A stretch of 64,000 nt of DNA from Spinacia oleracea (taxonomy: Eukaryota > Streptophyta > Magnoliopsida > Caryophyllales > Amaranthaceae). Numbering within the stretch: position 1 is the stretch's first letter; each line of letters starts with the position of its first letter. The DNA lies in assembly GCF_020520425.1 (NCBI RefSeq), contig NC_079487.1:4015501-4079500 (forward strand), written 5' to 3'. This document shows, piece after piece, positions 33,653-45,553 of this stretch. Under the pieces are notes generated by a model, which saw only the letters and a list, made by a program, of their open reading frames with translations, did no database searches and was not told where the DNA came from. Made by a program: the position numbers and the translations under genes.

Positions 33653-36600
33653 ATGGAGGCCGAAACTATTCGCAGGTACTTTCTCTCCTCACTAATCACT
33701 TTCAGACCAAATTACCTCTTTCATACTGAGTATTTTCGTAATTTCCCAGTCGAATTGACGAATTATCCTCCATCATCCTCACAAATTCCGGTGACGATTC
33801 CGTAGTTTCCTCGTCGGATTCTAAGAAGTTGCTTGAAGATTGCTTTCAAGGTCTAGAGGTCCACTCTCCCTCTTTCTTTTTGTTTTTGTTTAAATTTTAA
33901 TGGGTTTTTTTTAAAATTAGTTCTCCAAATTAATTGGGGTTTTGTTTTTATATTGTTAATGGAAAAAAAAATTATGTAGATCAATGTCAAACAAATTGTC
34001 TCAGAGTACTTGGATGTCGGTTCTTCCGAAGAAACAGACCTAGGTAAGCTAATTTTTTTTAAAAAAAAAAACACATGAATTTGTGAAATGAAAACATTAT
34101 TAATTTCTGTGCGAGTGACAATAGAGATATTTGGTAATTTTAGTACACTAACAAATACTCCCTCTGCCCATCTCTAATACCATAGTTATCCTTGATAATT
34201 TATACAATTGTTAAGATCAAACATCTTGGTATAATTCTACAATTAGTTCTTGAAAAAAAAGGGAACAGTGATATGAGAAATATCAAAATTTAACTTACTA
34301 GATATGAGAATTGAGAAGTGGCCAATTATTTTGGAATATCCCAATATAAAATTTTAGACTATCGAAGTGGGAAAGGAGTATTATAGCAATACAAAATTCC
34401 TATTCCAAGAGAGTTACGTGTTATTGGGATGGATAGAGTGCCTAGTCTTTAGATGTGTCGTGAATTGGTACACCTGCTAAGCATAGTATATTACTTGTAT
34501 ATTTCCCTGGAGCAGTTTTATGAGTTACTTGTATATTACTTCAGGTCTTGATTGTGGAACTAATGAAATAAAATACTCTATAATACTTCTATGCGTTTTA
34601 CACACTGTTACCTGATTCACTAGTATGTGACTGGGTATGGGTTCAAGGTTCTACCTAATTTGCTAAAATAGACAAAAAACGTACAATTTTCATGTTATAA
34701 TTCGCTTTTTTCGATTCACGGTTCGTGGGATGATTGAAGAATTAGGTAACACTGGTTTTACAACAATGTAGAACAGTAGAAGGATTGTAGATTTGTCCCC
34801 AAAAGGCTTTCATACGATCTATACCTGAATCATGCTTGCAGATGCTTACATGGATCGTTTTAGAGATGAGCTTAGGATGACGGAGGCTGAAGGTGATTCC
34901 TTAGCTAAGGAAATCGATCATCTTAAAAAGTCATGCACGGAATGTGGGTAACTGGATCATCATTTTTTTCATGGTTTTTGGTTATGGATGCCAAACAACT
35001 TGATAAGATGGTTCTGAAAATTTCAGGGACTTGTCAGTTGGAAAGTAATCTTGAATTATTGCACCATGTTGCGAAGAACACTGGTTCGGAGGTTAGTTGT
35101 CAACATTTATTGGAATGATGCACAATTAGAAGGCCTACTAGAACTGTTGGTAACAATTTAACTGAACTATTGTGGTAGAATTGTGTTATAACCTGTAAAT
35201 ACATATTGGTTTGGAAGTTGGTTCCTTTATCAGTGTTATTACATGATATTATATATTACTTCTCTAGACTGCTGTTTAATTGTTGCTGCTTTGGGTGCTG
35301 TTTCCCCTTTTAATTGCTAACTGGTTGCTTTGTGTACTTAAGCACAGCCCGATGAGTAAGGATACTCTTCATTTACTAAATCAACGGTTGTAATTGCATG
35401 AAGGGGGAAATAGGTGGGTTTTTTAGGAATTATTTTTAAAACTCGGGTAGTGTCATGATGATAAGATAAGAAACGGATGAAAAGAAGTGGAGAGGATCCT
35501 AACACCAACCCGATAGCCATAGATTTTCTAGTTTAACTGTTTTAATCCTACAAAATTTTCTTTGCCCAACCTTTTCACTCTCTGAGCTGCCTCCATGCTT
35601 TAGAAGTTAACTTGTTTTCTTGTTTTCCTATAGGAGGTTGCCACTCTAACTCTATTGTTATTCCTTTGAACTTCCGTTTAGAAGCATGCTATCCTTTTTT
35701 AAGAAGGCGGCTTGATGTTGTTTTCAGGTATAGCGTGCTTCTGTTTTATTGTCTTCTAAAAGTTTCAGAGAAATGAAAATGATTTCGTTCAAGGATTGAA
35801 CTTGTACCATTCGCAGACACCTGTTTCCAGTGAAATTGCCCAAGAGTTGAACCAGCTTATGAGGAATAGACAATATTTCCTGATTCAGATGGTCTTGTCG
35901 TAGAAAGTTTTCTTCGGCTGAGCCAACCAAAAGTGTTGTAAACTATACAGTACTTATTGACATGTCATGTGGTTGAATACAGGAAATGGGGCTAGCAGAA
36001 ATAGTAGAACACAATAAATTGAAATCTGGAGAGGATCAACCTGAAGCAAAAGCACTTCATGAGGACTACTTAGAGGTGAACTATTTTCATGACATCCTTA
36101 TGGTGCTAGCTAGGTCTTTTTGGCCCACACCAATTTAATTTTCAGTAACTTGTGTCGAAAGTGTTTTCTCGACATATGCCACGTGTCATTGGTTAGGGAC
36201 CTCAGGGTCAACCATTAGGTGGAATTTTTATGTTTTTGAGCTTTCTTATCATCCAGGTTTTGAAGCTGAAACATCAAATTGAGAAGAACAATATAACATT
36301 GAATTCCATGCAAGATCTTGACTACGACTTGAAAAGGTAGATGCTCACTTTTACCACACCATAGAAACAAATGCCACTCTTCTTTGTTGTACCCTTAGCC
36401 TGCAAGTTTTACACATGGAGCAAACATTCACCGGTTCAGTATCATTTTGACTTGCTTTGCTTGAAACATGTTCTTACCTTGGTTTTTCCCCCCTCCTTTT
36501 CCCCCCTATACTTATAGGATCGAGGCTATTGAAAATATTGAAGAAGCATTGACTGGGTTGAAGGTGATAGACTTTGAAGAAAACACCATAAAGGTGTCAC

Positions 36601-39600
36601 TAAAGACGTACATTCCAGAAGGTGTGATGTGCCAGCTTAATGCTGAAGATTATATCAAGCAGTCTGAAGTGAACCATGAGTTGTTAATAGAGGTCGTGAA
36701 TGGGACTATGGATCTGAAAAATGTGGAGGTACAACCATATAAACCATTTCATCATTTTAATTCAGGAAGCGCTGTGTTTCTGCTTGACACAGAGAAAATA
36801 TCATTCTCCCTGATTATAACATTATTGATGTGTAAAATAGTTTTAGAGTTGCAAATGAGCCGAGACTCTCAATAAACTACTCGGGCTCGCGCTCGGCTAA
36901 AGCTCGTTCATGTTCGTTTATTTGACAAATGAGAGCTTGAACAATTTGAACCTCGTCTAATGAACGAGTTTGGACATAAACATATTTATGCTCTTTCATT
37001 TAATTTCATGAAAAACTCATTTTATTTATGTTCATGAACAAGCTCGTCTATTTATGTTCATAATCAAGTTCGTCATACGTAATTATTTTACTATAGGTAA
37101 AAATCTTATTTTGACTTTTAAAATCCAAAAAAATATCATAGAATAAAAATGTGAACTTTAAATTGCTAGTGCACATTCCAAATTATATTTTCAAACGGGT
37201 TAAACCGTTAAACTCTAAAGCGCAAAGATGGTTTATAAAACACCTGTTTAAGAAAAAAGCTCATTAATGGTGACCTCGATTAATAAACGAGACGTTCACA
37301 ATACAAATTCTCTTAAATTTGATTCGAGCTTGAACAGATTTTTGAGCTCGGTTGAAAGCTCGGGTTCGCCTAAATTAAATGAAATGAACATGACAGGGTA
37401 TTACTCGGCTCGGCTCGTTTGCACCCATAGTAAAACATTTCCAATATTTTTGTGGGTTTGGTGCAGTTCTAATTGCAAAGTTGTCTTTTGTGTCAAATTA
37501 TGCTTATGCCATTCACTATTTATACGTCTAGATGTCTTGTTTGTCAATAATTATGTGAAGCAGAAAAGATATGCTTGTGAAATGATTTACAAGCATTCTT
37601 GCAAAATTTTGGGCCTCGGCTTCTGTTTGTGGATGTGCCTCCACCTCCTGACTCATACCTTTAAGTTAAGGACCCAGTCCACCTCGATCCGAACATGTGT
37701 CTTTTAAGATCATTAATTAGTAATGTCCTTTCCCCCGTGCAATAATGCCTGCCTGCATAAGTTGCACGAATTTGTTTGGACAGCTAGTGTGGATAATAAA
37801 ATATCCAAGATGAATTTCTAATTCAGAGGACAAATGGAGCATATATAGCCTATGCGCAACAAGCCAACAATTATGGAGAGACCAGGTAATTATGTCACTG
37901 CAATTTGAGATTGGCACTTGTTGGGCAAGATAATTTCTTTTCTTTTCTGGGGGGTAGGGGGTGATGGACTTGTGCTACTGGCATGCTAATACATTTTCAG
38001 ACAAGATATGATGGTTTTATGGACGTATAGAACCTCACCATATTTTCTAGACATGCTGGTTTGGGGGGGAGGGGTGTAAGGAGTATAAGATCCTATAATT
38101 GTGTGTTTTTAAGGCATTTACATGGTTTTGGTTCGTCGTATTTCCAAGGATAGAGTAATAGCTTGTACTTTGATGTGCAATTTGTTTGTCTCTCTTAGTC
38201 GAGAGCTGGCTGCAATACTTAAGATGATACAACTTGCAAATGCTTTAATTTTACAACTTGCAAAACCATCTATGCCATGATTCACTAGTGGATCCAGTGA
38301 TTGTCCTGCTTGGTTGGGAGTCTTTCAACATAATAACAAAATAAATTGATCACAACATCAAAAATTAAATTACAACAAATAACTTGCTGTTGACGTATTG
38401 GGTTATTTTATTAATTATTTTCCCTTTATTTTTAAAATGTACTTAACGAGTGAGTCTTTTTATTTAAATGTTGATCGCGTATTGCTTGTTATTCGATCAT
38501 GAAGCTGAGAGGCTAAATCAGTGCTGGGTTTTTAACTGCTTGTAAAAGACTTATGCTGTCTGATGTCTGCAGATTTTTCCTAATGATGTTTACATAGGGG
38601 AGATTGCCGAAGCTACAAAAACCTTCAGGTCTGTCTTTCATATTACCCTTTTCAGTTGCTCTTCTCCAGTACTTTCAATTTCCTACCACTTTTAAGAGAA
38701 GCTACTTAAAACTTTGAACCCTCCTTTCACCAAAATGAGTATTAGCTCCATGAATGACAATTTGGATTTCTCCAGTTGTCTTATCCCAAGTAGCCTTTCT
38801 ACTTTGTCATTTTCCTCTTACACAAATTGAAGTACTTGTCTTTGTAATGTTAACTTATACTCCGTATTTGGTAATTTTGGCATAAAAATATTTCTTGTAG
38901 AAAACATCGAAAGATATTAATTGTGGGAATAATGGGATAAGAGAAATTATAAACGAAGTGTACTTATTACGTTTTAGGATTTCATCGACTAACTGGTGAA
39001 GGATATCTATGTTAAAAATCTGTACACTTAACTGATTTTTCTTCTAGAACTCATTGTTCGGTCATTATATATATTATTTGTTGTTTACCTGACTTATTTT
39101 CTTGTCATCATGCCAGCAAGTTATTTACTGTGGTGCCCCAAACAAGGTCTTCCTTGGGATGGTTTTTGCAGAAAGTCCAAGACAGAATTGCCATGTGCAC
39201 CATAAGACAGCTTGTGGTGAAGAGTGCTAATAAGTCCAGGTGATTTTTCCTCTACAAATTTTCCTTGCACATCTACATGCTTGGAAGGATGATATTCATT
39301 AATGTGTATCATTTTTAAAATTTGGGTACTTGATTCATTTATTCAATCTTAAGAAAGAAACAAAACAGTGAAACCACACCTAATAAGTAGACTAGGCAGG
39401 TGTAATCTTGTTGTCTAATCTTCCGGAAAACATAGAAAAATAAGCTTCAGAAATATTGGGATCCCCTTAGGTTCTGTCAGTTTCTCATTGTTGTAGTTTA
39501 TACTTTGGCCTATGGCTGTCAAGTGAGTTTGTGATCACATGCTTCCTGGTTCAAACCATGTGCTTGACCTACATGAGACAGGGGTTATCATGAATGCTCT

Positions 39601-41288
39601 GTTTCTTGTAAGGGTGGATCCTACTAGCTTTAACCAATGATATATCTATCTGGTCTTTTTTTACACTGTAGAAAAAGGAGAATCAAAGTGCAGTATGAGC
39701 GAGAAAAATAGTGAGAATAGATTTAAAATACTGAAATAGGATAAACGATGTAGTAAATGAGAAAGTAAAAGAGCATATCAAAAGAAATCTAGACGTAGTG
39801 TTTCCACTTGCCAGTGAATTTGAATTTCTTGGGAGGTCCAACTCTCTAAATAGGAAAAATAAATAAAATAGTAATGAAAAAAGAAAATAATAATAATAGT
39901 ACGAAAAAACGAAAAACACTACAGATAGATAAAATGGATTAATGGAATATCTGCTGCTATGATTACATAAAAGTGAAACCTCCAAGAAAGGGAGCGCAGT
40001 GGCCATGGTAATCAAATCTGTGGTCAACAGAAATGGTAGAGTTCTAACTCACCTTCCCACATTGCTAGAAAAGAGAAAAGGGACTTCAAGAGCATGGAGC
40101 TTTGAGCAGTAGTTGATACTGATTTATGTAAGGCATAACATGACAATTGCATTCACCTGGTGTATAGTACTTTGAGATCTGCAGCTCAAAGTTACCTTCG
40201 TTTCTTAAATTTGTGTCCTTGGTTTTCAGTGGTGTAAGCAATTAAAGCAATAGTAAAATGCCAATGTTTATCCCGTTTTTATAATTGAAGAGTTCTCATA
40301 GTCCCCGCACTCAAAATCTGTAAAGAAGCTAGTATGATTTCCTTTTTCTTCTTTTTAAAATTTAGAAAAGGGCATTGTTTCTGCACCTTGTCCATAGAGT
40401 AAGATTACAACTAGAAATGAAATTTAAAATTGCATAACACACATTGGTGGATAGTGGTTCCAAATTGTAGAATTTTCGCAGGAATCTTTCATTTGAGTAC
40501 TGGCAGTTAAGATCTTTCATATTGGCAAATCATTTCTTATATTTGTATCTTCTTTTTGTCTGTTGCAGGCACTCATTTGAGTATTTGGATAAGGACGAGT
40601 TAATTATAGCTCACATGAATGGTGGGATAGATGCCTTTATAAAGCCTTCTCAGGGTTGGCCACTATCAGCTTCCCCATTGAAGTTAGTATCTTTCCGGAG
40701 TTCTAATCAGAATTCAAAAGACATTTCTTTGAGTTTGCTTTCCAAAGTTGAGGTAAGTGGTTTTTCCATTCCTTTGTATACTATACTCAGTTGCTATTAT
40801 TCCTTTATCCTAGAATGAGTCTTGCTATCTGTATTGAAGAAAAAATCGTTGTGCTTTAGTTATTAAAGGTTGCTTGATTGATACCCCAAGAAGTGTAGAA
40901 TATCTTTAGACACCCTAGAACTGCAAACGAGGCAGTAATTTGGGAAGGAAGGACCGGAGGATAACTTCTTTTCCATTTGGATCATTAACTTCTAATAATA
41001 TTGTAGCTCAATCCATCTTGGTAGCTGTGAAAAAAAAGGTGAATTATGTGATTAATACTGGCTATGCATTTGATGTAAATCATGTAATAATAAGGATTTA
41101 TAAAATAAAAATATTCTTTGTTTAATCAGCCGGAAAAACAGTAATTGCCAAAAATATTTGCATATAATTTATATATGGTTTTTTCCTTGCAGGAGATGGC
41201 AAATTCTTTTGATCTGAATATACGGGAAAGCATAACAAATTTTGTGGATGGCATTGAAGAGATACTTTTGGAGCAAATGCGTCCATAA
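33653..41288 (+). CDS. Coiled-coil protein with possible C-terminal RWD-like domain, 12 exons
   Basis: Exons by GT-AG and frame: 33653-33675, 33750-33858, 33980-34043, 34842-34943, 35027-35091, 35983-36075, 36257-36336, 36518-36728, 38573-38628, 39117-39239, 40569-40752, 41193-41288, giving 401 residues. An optional phase-0 exon at 35817-35891 would add 25. The exon 4 donor (T|GTGGGT) is the weakest call. The N-terminal half is charged and helical (DRFRDELRMTEAEGDSLAKE, LKLKHQIEKNNITLNSMQDL), which suggests coiled coil. From about residue 190, alternating strand-like segments (DFEENTIKVSLKTYIPE, HELLIEVVNGTMDLKNVEIF) and a helix-rich end resemble an RWD fold as in kinetochore subunits. A TITAN9-like or other kinetochore-linked role is a guess from that architecture; I do not recognise the gene securely. 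No signal peptide or membrane segment. Introns hold several repeats. Confidence 0.75.
34158..34440. mobile_element. Degenerate Stowaway-like MITE in intron 3
   Basis: Left end CTCCCTCTGCCCATCTCTAA, right end complementary in part (GGGATGGATAGAG). The ends are diverged, so the assignment rests on the CTCCCTC start and length. Confidence 0.4.
36848..37426. mobile_element. Terminal-inverted-repeat element in intron 8
   Basis: About 17-bp inverted ends: GTTGCAAATGAGCCGAG on the left and the complement of GGTGCAAACGAGCCGAG on the right. The interior is made of GCTCGTTCATGTTCG / TGAACGAGC motifs. A related block occurs at about 42815-43000 inside the MULE-like element. No clear target duplication. 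No coding capacity. Confidence 0.55.
39505..39660 (+). repeat. Possible tRNA-derived SINE in intron 10
   Basis: TGGCTGTCAAGTGAG resembles an RNA polymerase III A box, and GGTTCAAACC about 35 bp later resembles a B box. The 3' end and target duplication are not clear. Confidence 0.3.
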
Positions 41289-42370
41289 CTTCATCTTTAA
41301 TATTCTACCATGAATACCACAGCTTCCTGAATCTAGTTGTCCGGTCCACCATTATTTATGTTAACTGATGAGACCGACCTCCAATGCTGTTTGAGTTTAC
41401 TGTCCGCAGATTTTGTTTTACAGCAAGTATTTGTATCAATTTGTACTTGAATTGGACTTTGTTTGTTGGAGCAAGATGGGGAAATGAGGCAATTCCTCAT
41501 AAATGCGGACAAGATTCTTCACCGATTTGGCAGTAATGCACAAATTGTGGCTCAGGAGTCCCGGATGGTTTGATACAAACGATACTTTCAATCTGAAAAT
41601 ATTACGGGTGCACCGTGCACCTAATGTTTATCTATTGGTGATCTCTACTACATTTTCTCCTTATATGTAAGGAGAAAATGTGAGACATATGCTCTATTTT
41701 CAATCTCAGCTGATTGAATATCCCTTTCTAATAGCTCAGAAATGTATACTCTTAAGATTTTCTAGTTTGTGTTTTCTGGTTAAGTTTGTAGGACGCGTTT
41801 TGTAACATGATTTGAGTTGTTAGTTAGTTTACGCATACGTGGTAGTACTCGTACCTTCTCTGTATATTTCTCTGGGATATATGTTGGTACACTTCTGAAA
41901 TTGCTCCAAAGTAGCAGTATATGATTCAACAATAACCCTCAATTCTCTGTCCAAATATACCATACAGTTTCTTCTCTATCCACTGATCTGATAAACTGAT
42001 GCTCTAAAGTAGATCTGAGTTGACTAAATGGGGCAGGTTCGTGTTCAGTTTCAGGTTTGATTATTCAGTGCAGGGTGCAATGACACAAAAATAACTGCCA
42101 AAGTATGACAGATAGTTTGAATTTGGGTCATTTGAGTCGTAGTTGGGGTCAGGCTTCTATCCGTAACGTTATCCGGGTTTTGGGGTTGGGTCAGTACACA
42201 TGCTCATAGGATCGATAGTTTCAACCATGATCTACTGGCAGTAACTGTAGCAGCTGTACAGACTAAAAGGAACTTACTGGGAATTGTCTGTCAATTGTTT
42301 AACACAGTAAATCGCAGCAAACAATCCAGGAACCTGCAACCCTTTGCATAAAATTGCAGGACTAGCTAAT
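41289..42370. other. 3' UTR and intergenic sequence
   Basis: Follows the stop of the 12-exon gene. Probable 3' UTR to roughly 41480. A 12-bp inverted repeat TTTTCTCCTTAT/ATAAGGAGAAAA lies near 41655-41683. Otherwise nothing recognised. Confidence 0.4.
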
Positions 42371-43171
42371 TATCATAATAGAGTAAATAGATCTGCAGGT
42401 CCCTAAACTTTGCCAAAAGGAGCAGTTAGGTCCCTCAAGTTTCAAAAGGAGCATTTAGGTCCCTCAAAATGGATGGAAACCACTGCTTTTTGACTTCTGT
42501 TACTAACGGCCGTTAAAATTCAATTAAATTAAAAGGAAACTAAATAAAAGGCACTAAACGACAAAAAAACAGTTACATTTACCATTTACCAATAATTAAA
42601 TAAAGGGAAATTCATTTCAGTTAGCTTTTTACAAAAATATAGCCGTTGAGGCTCTCAAAAAACAGAGTATTTAACATTCCATGGCAAATAAAACACTTAA
42701 AAATTTTGTAGAACGTGAATTATGAATTTTGTTACAATTTACAATTAGACGTTGCACTTACCGATATGTCCAATATTTCATGCTCCTGAATCTAATTTAT
42801 TTATCAAGTTTAGATGTGTGTTCAAGCCCGTCTAATTAATTAAATAAATGAACATAAACGAGCTTGTTCACGAGCTTGTAACATGAACGAGCATGTTTGT
42901 GTTCAGATCATGTCCAAACTGATTTGTTTAATGAGCCTCATTTTGTGTTCTATCTCGTCTCAAAGCTAAGCTCGCTCATCAGAGTATTATTTAACGAAAT
43001 TCAATTAATGGTCATACTCGTTAGATAAGAGGACGTAAAAGAGCTTCGTCCGAGTAAGGTAATGAACCTTAATACGGAGTATGTGTTCAAACTAGGCACA
43101 TATACGGAGTATGTATCCACTGTTCTGGAAATTTAAACATTTGTATTAGATACAAGTTGCATTTCAGACGC

Positions 43172-43463
43172 ACTATATTTAATTTGGTCTTCCTTGGTCT
43201 ACTAACTACTCCTAAGTATTTAATGAGGAGCATTGAGATGTGAGAAACAGCTTATCTTCCATTGGTCTTCCTTGACTATATAAACACAAGGGGGTTGGCT
43301 TAAAGCATTACAACAAGACTATATTTAATTTGGTCTTCCTTGGTCTACTAACTACTCCTAAGTATTTAATGAGGAGCATTGAGATGTGAGAAACAGCTTA
43401 TCTTCCATTGGTCTTCCTTGACTATATAAACACAAGGGGGTTGGCTTAAAGCATTACAACAAT
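43172..43463 (+). promoter_or_regulatory. Tandem 146-bp duplication with a TATA box in each copy
   Basis: Copies 43172-43317 and 43318-43463 are almost identical. Each contains TATATAAA in GACTATATAAACACAAGG (43277-43284, 43423-43430). A leader-like CT/AT-rich stretch follows, then an ATG at 43563 in CACAACACAATGAATATC. Confidence 0.7.
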
Positions 43464-43562
43464 ATTCATCTCTTATATCTTGGTTTGTATTCAATACTCC
43501 ATATATATTTCTTCTTCTACTCAACAACCCAGTTTTTTTTCCTTTCAATTCATCACAACACA

Positions 43563-44131
43563 ATGAATATCTTCTTAACCATAGAAGATTTCGTATACAA
43601 ATATCACCCCCCATATCAGAAAATAAAAATTAGTCATAAAAAAAACACGACCGTAGTTTCTCTGTCTAAGTAGCCTTCCAATGTCATGCTTCCATGACCC
43701 CTTGTTGAGTCATTCTCAAAGGGGTTGTGAATGTTGGAGAATCCTGAAAAGCATATCATCGAATGGTGAGGAAATCATTTTTCGATGAAGTGAAGCTTGG
43801 GTTCGACAAAGGCGTGTTGTGAAGGGATCCACCTCGTGGGGCCTCACCTCGAGAGTTCTAGATGATGGCCATCAAACCAAGGCTTCAAGCAGTACATGAA
43901 ACGAATGGATGGCATGTGAACAGAAGGTACGCGAGGCAGTTGGTCTGTATCCCAGAATGTCTGTATCCCGGGCCGAACAAACGTGAGTCGGATCAAATTG
44001 TGCATAAATGGTATCCGTTACTCGGTTGGTCTTATGTTATGGTTCAAGTGTATTACCCTTTTGAGGATTGGGTTGGCAACGGGTATTTACTAGCCTTGTA
44101 CAGTGGGGAAGGACCATTGTCATGTAACTAG
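43563..44131 (+). pseudogene. Unrecognised transcript-like region inside the MULE-like element
   Basis: Downstream of the duplicated TATA blocks lies a 36-codon ORF (43563-43673). An 89-codon ORF (43862-44131) follows in another context, with residues such as GWHVNRRYARQL and WYPLLGWSYVMVQVYYPFED. The two are not joined by an obvious intron. I do not recognise either. They could be a decayed captured host gene fragment; the amino-acid make-up of the second ORF is protein-like, but no motif is identifiable. Confidence 0.3.
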
Positions 44132-45004
44132 ATTATCCTTTATTAATATATGTTGTGATTTTGTGTTTAATAAGTTAAGTGTACGAACTATTTGTAATCA
44201 CATCGACACTTGATTTTTAACTACTTAGATATCTCATAGGATTTTGCCTTGGGATATTTGATGTATATTAGACTTCTAGTCATATTAATGAATTAGGACT
44301 CGATCATATTGTAATCCCTATATCATTGTTCAATGGAATACACTGCCATCTTCCACCAAATGATCAATCTATTTGTTTGGGGGGATTAGATCTCAGTTTT
44401 TTCTTTCTCGGAATTAATCAAGATCAAATATTTTAGCATCTCTTTTAATATATTTTGTTACTTTTTATTGTAGATGTATAGGGTTAAATTGCTCTATTAT
44501 GATGAAATGTGTAGGGTGAAAAAGCAAATGAAAAGGCTAAGGAACTTGAAAAAGCTAAGTCAAAATCAAAAGAAGCTATTTTAAATCATTTATACACATG
44601 TAAATTGATTTCCCTTTATTTAAAATCAGTTTTATTATTATTTAATTGAACTTAACGGAAAATGTAACGGTGTTAATAAAAATAGCTTATTCCATCCATT
44701 TTGAGGGACCTAAATGCTCCTTTTGAAACTTGAGGGACTTAACTGCTCCTTTTGGCAAAGTTAAGGGACCTCCAGACCTATTTACTCTATCATAATATGG
44801 AATCCTTTACCCCATTATGTAGGATTAGTTGCAAGAAATCTTTAAATACAGAGTATTACTCTGGTCATTGTATGTGTTATAATGGATGCAAAGAAATATT
44901 AAATAACGTAAATAAGTATGCAGAAATTTAACGTGGTTCAGTAACAAAGTGGCAGAGTCCGGGGGGAAGTTTTATTGATCTTGAGGAGTACAAATTACAG
45001 AATA

Positions 45005-45204
45005 CAACTAAGTTATGACCTTGATGGTTTATATAGTATTCTTTAGACAAATGCGGAAAAACTCAGAAAATAAGCCCAAAATAAATTACCCTAGTCCAGA
45101 ATAACAACTAAGTTATGACCTAGAGGGTTTATATAGTATTCTTTAGATAAATGCGGAAAAACACAGAAAATAAGCCCAAAATAAATTACCCTAATCCAGA
45201 ATAA
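45005..45204. repeat. Tandem duplication, two 100-bp copies
   Basis: CAACTAAGTTATGACCT begins each copy at 45005 and 45105, and both copies end near TAACA. They differ at only a few bases. They lie in intergenic sequence between the MULE-like element and the 3' end of the trihelix gene; the remaining intergenic stretch shows nothing recognised. Confidence 0.8.
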
Positions 45205-45553
45205 CAGATACCGTAAAGTTCGGGGGATCCCCGTGCTGGGGCGTTGCAGTAAGGGGTTTGACCGATTCAATACATGTTCTAACGGTATGAATTAAAACTA
45301 TTTTGAGCAACATACAAGACAAACATGAAATTGTTAAGACTATCAAATCAAGAAGAAGCCAGGGTTTATCAAGTTTCCTAACAAAGAGTGAATTTTATTT
45401 CCTTTATTAACTGAGAATCCGTAATAGACAGATCAGATGAATTTACAATAGTAACCAACTCTACAACACTAAGTTACAGCCGAATTCTCTTTACTCTACA
45501 CTTTGCCATGGCAAATATTAAATATATAGCTGCAAAAAGTGGGAGAAGAAGAA

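Larger units (their letters stand above)
42381..44787. mobile_element. MULE-like element with about 98-bp inverted ends
   Basis: Flanked by perfect direct repeats TATCATAATA (42371-42380 and 44788-44797), a 9-10-bp duplication as for Mutator-like transposons. The ends GAGTAAATAGATCTGCAGGT... are inverted copies over about 98 bp, with weaker similarity further in. No transposase is recognisable. The 2.4-kb interior holds a GAGC-rich repeat (42815-43000), a tandemly duplicated promoter-like block (43172-43463) and short ORFs, so it could be a gene-carrying (Pack-MULE-type) copy. Confidence 0.8.
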
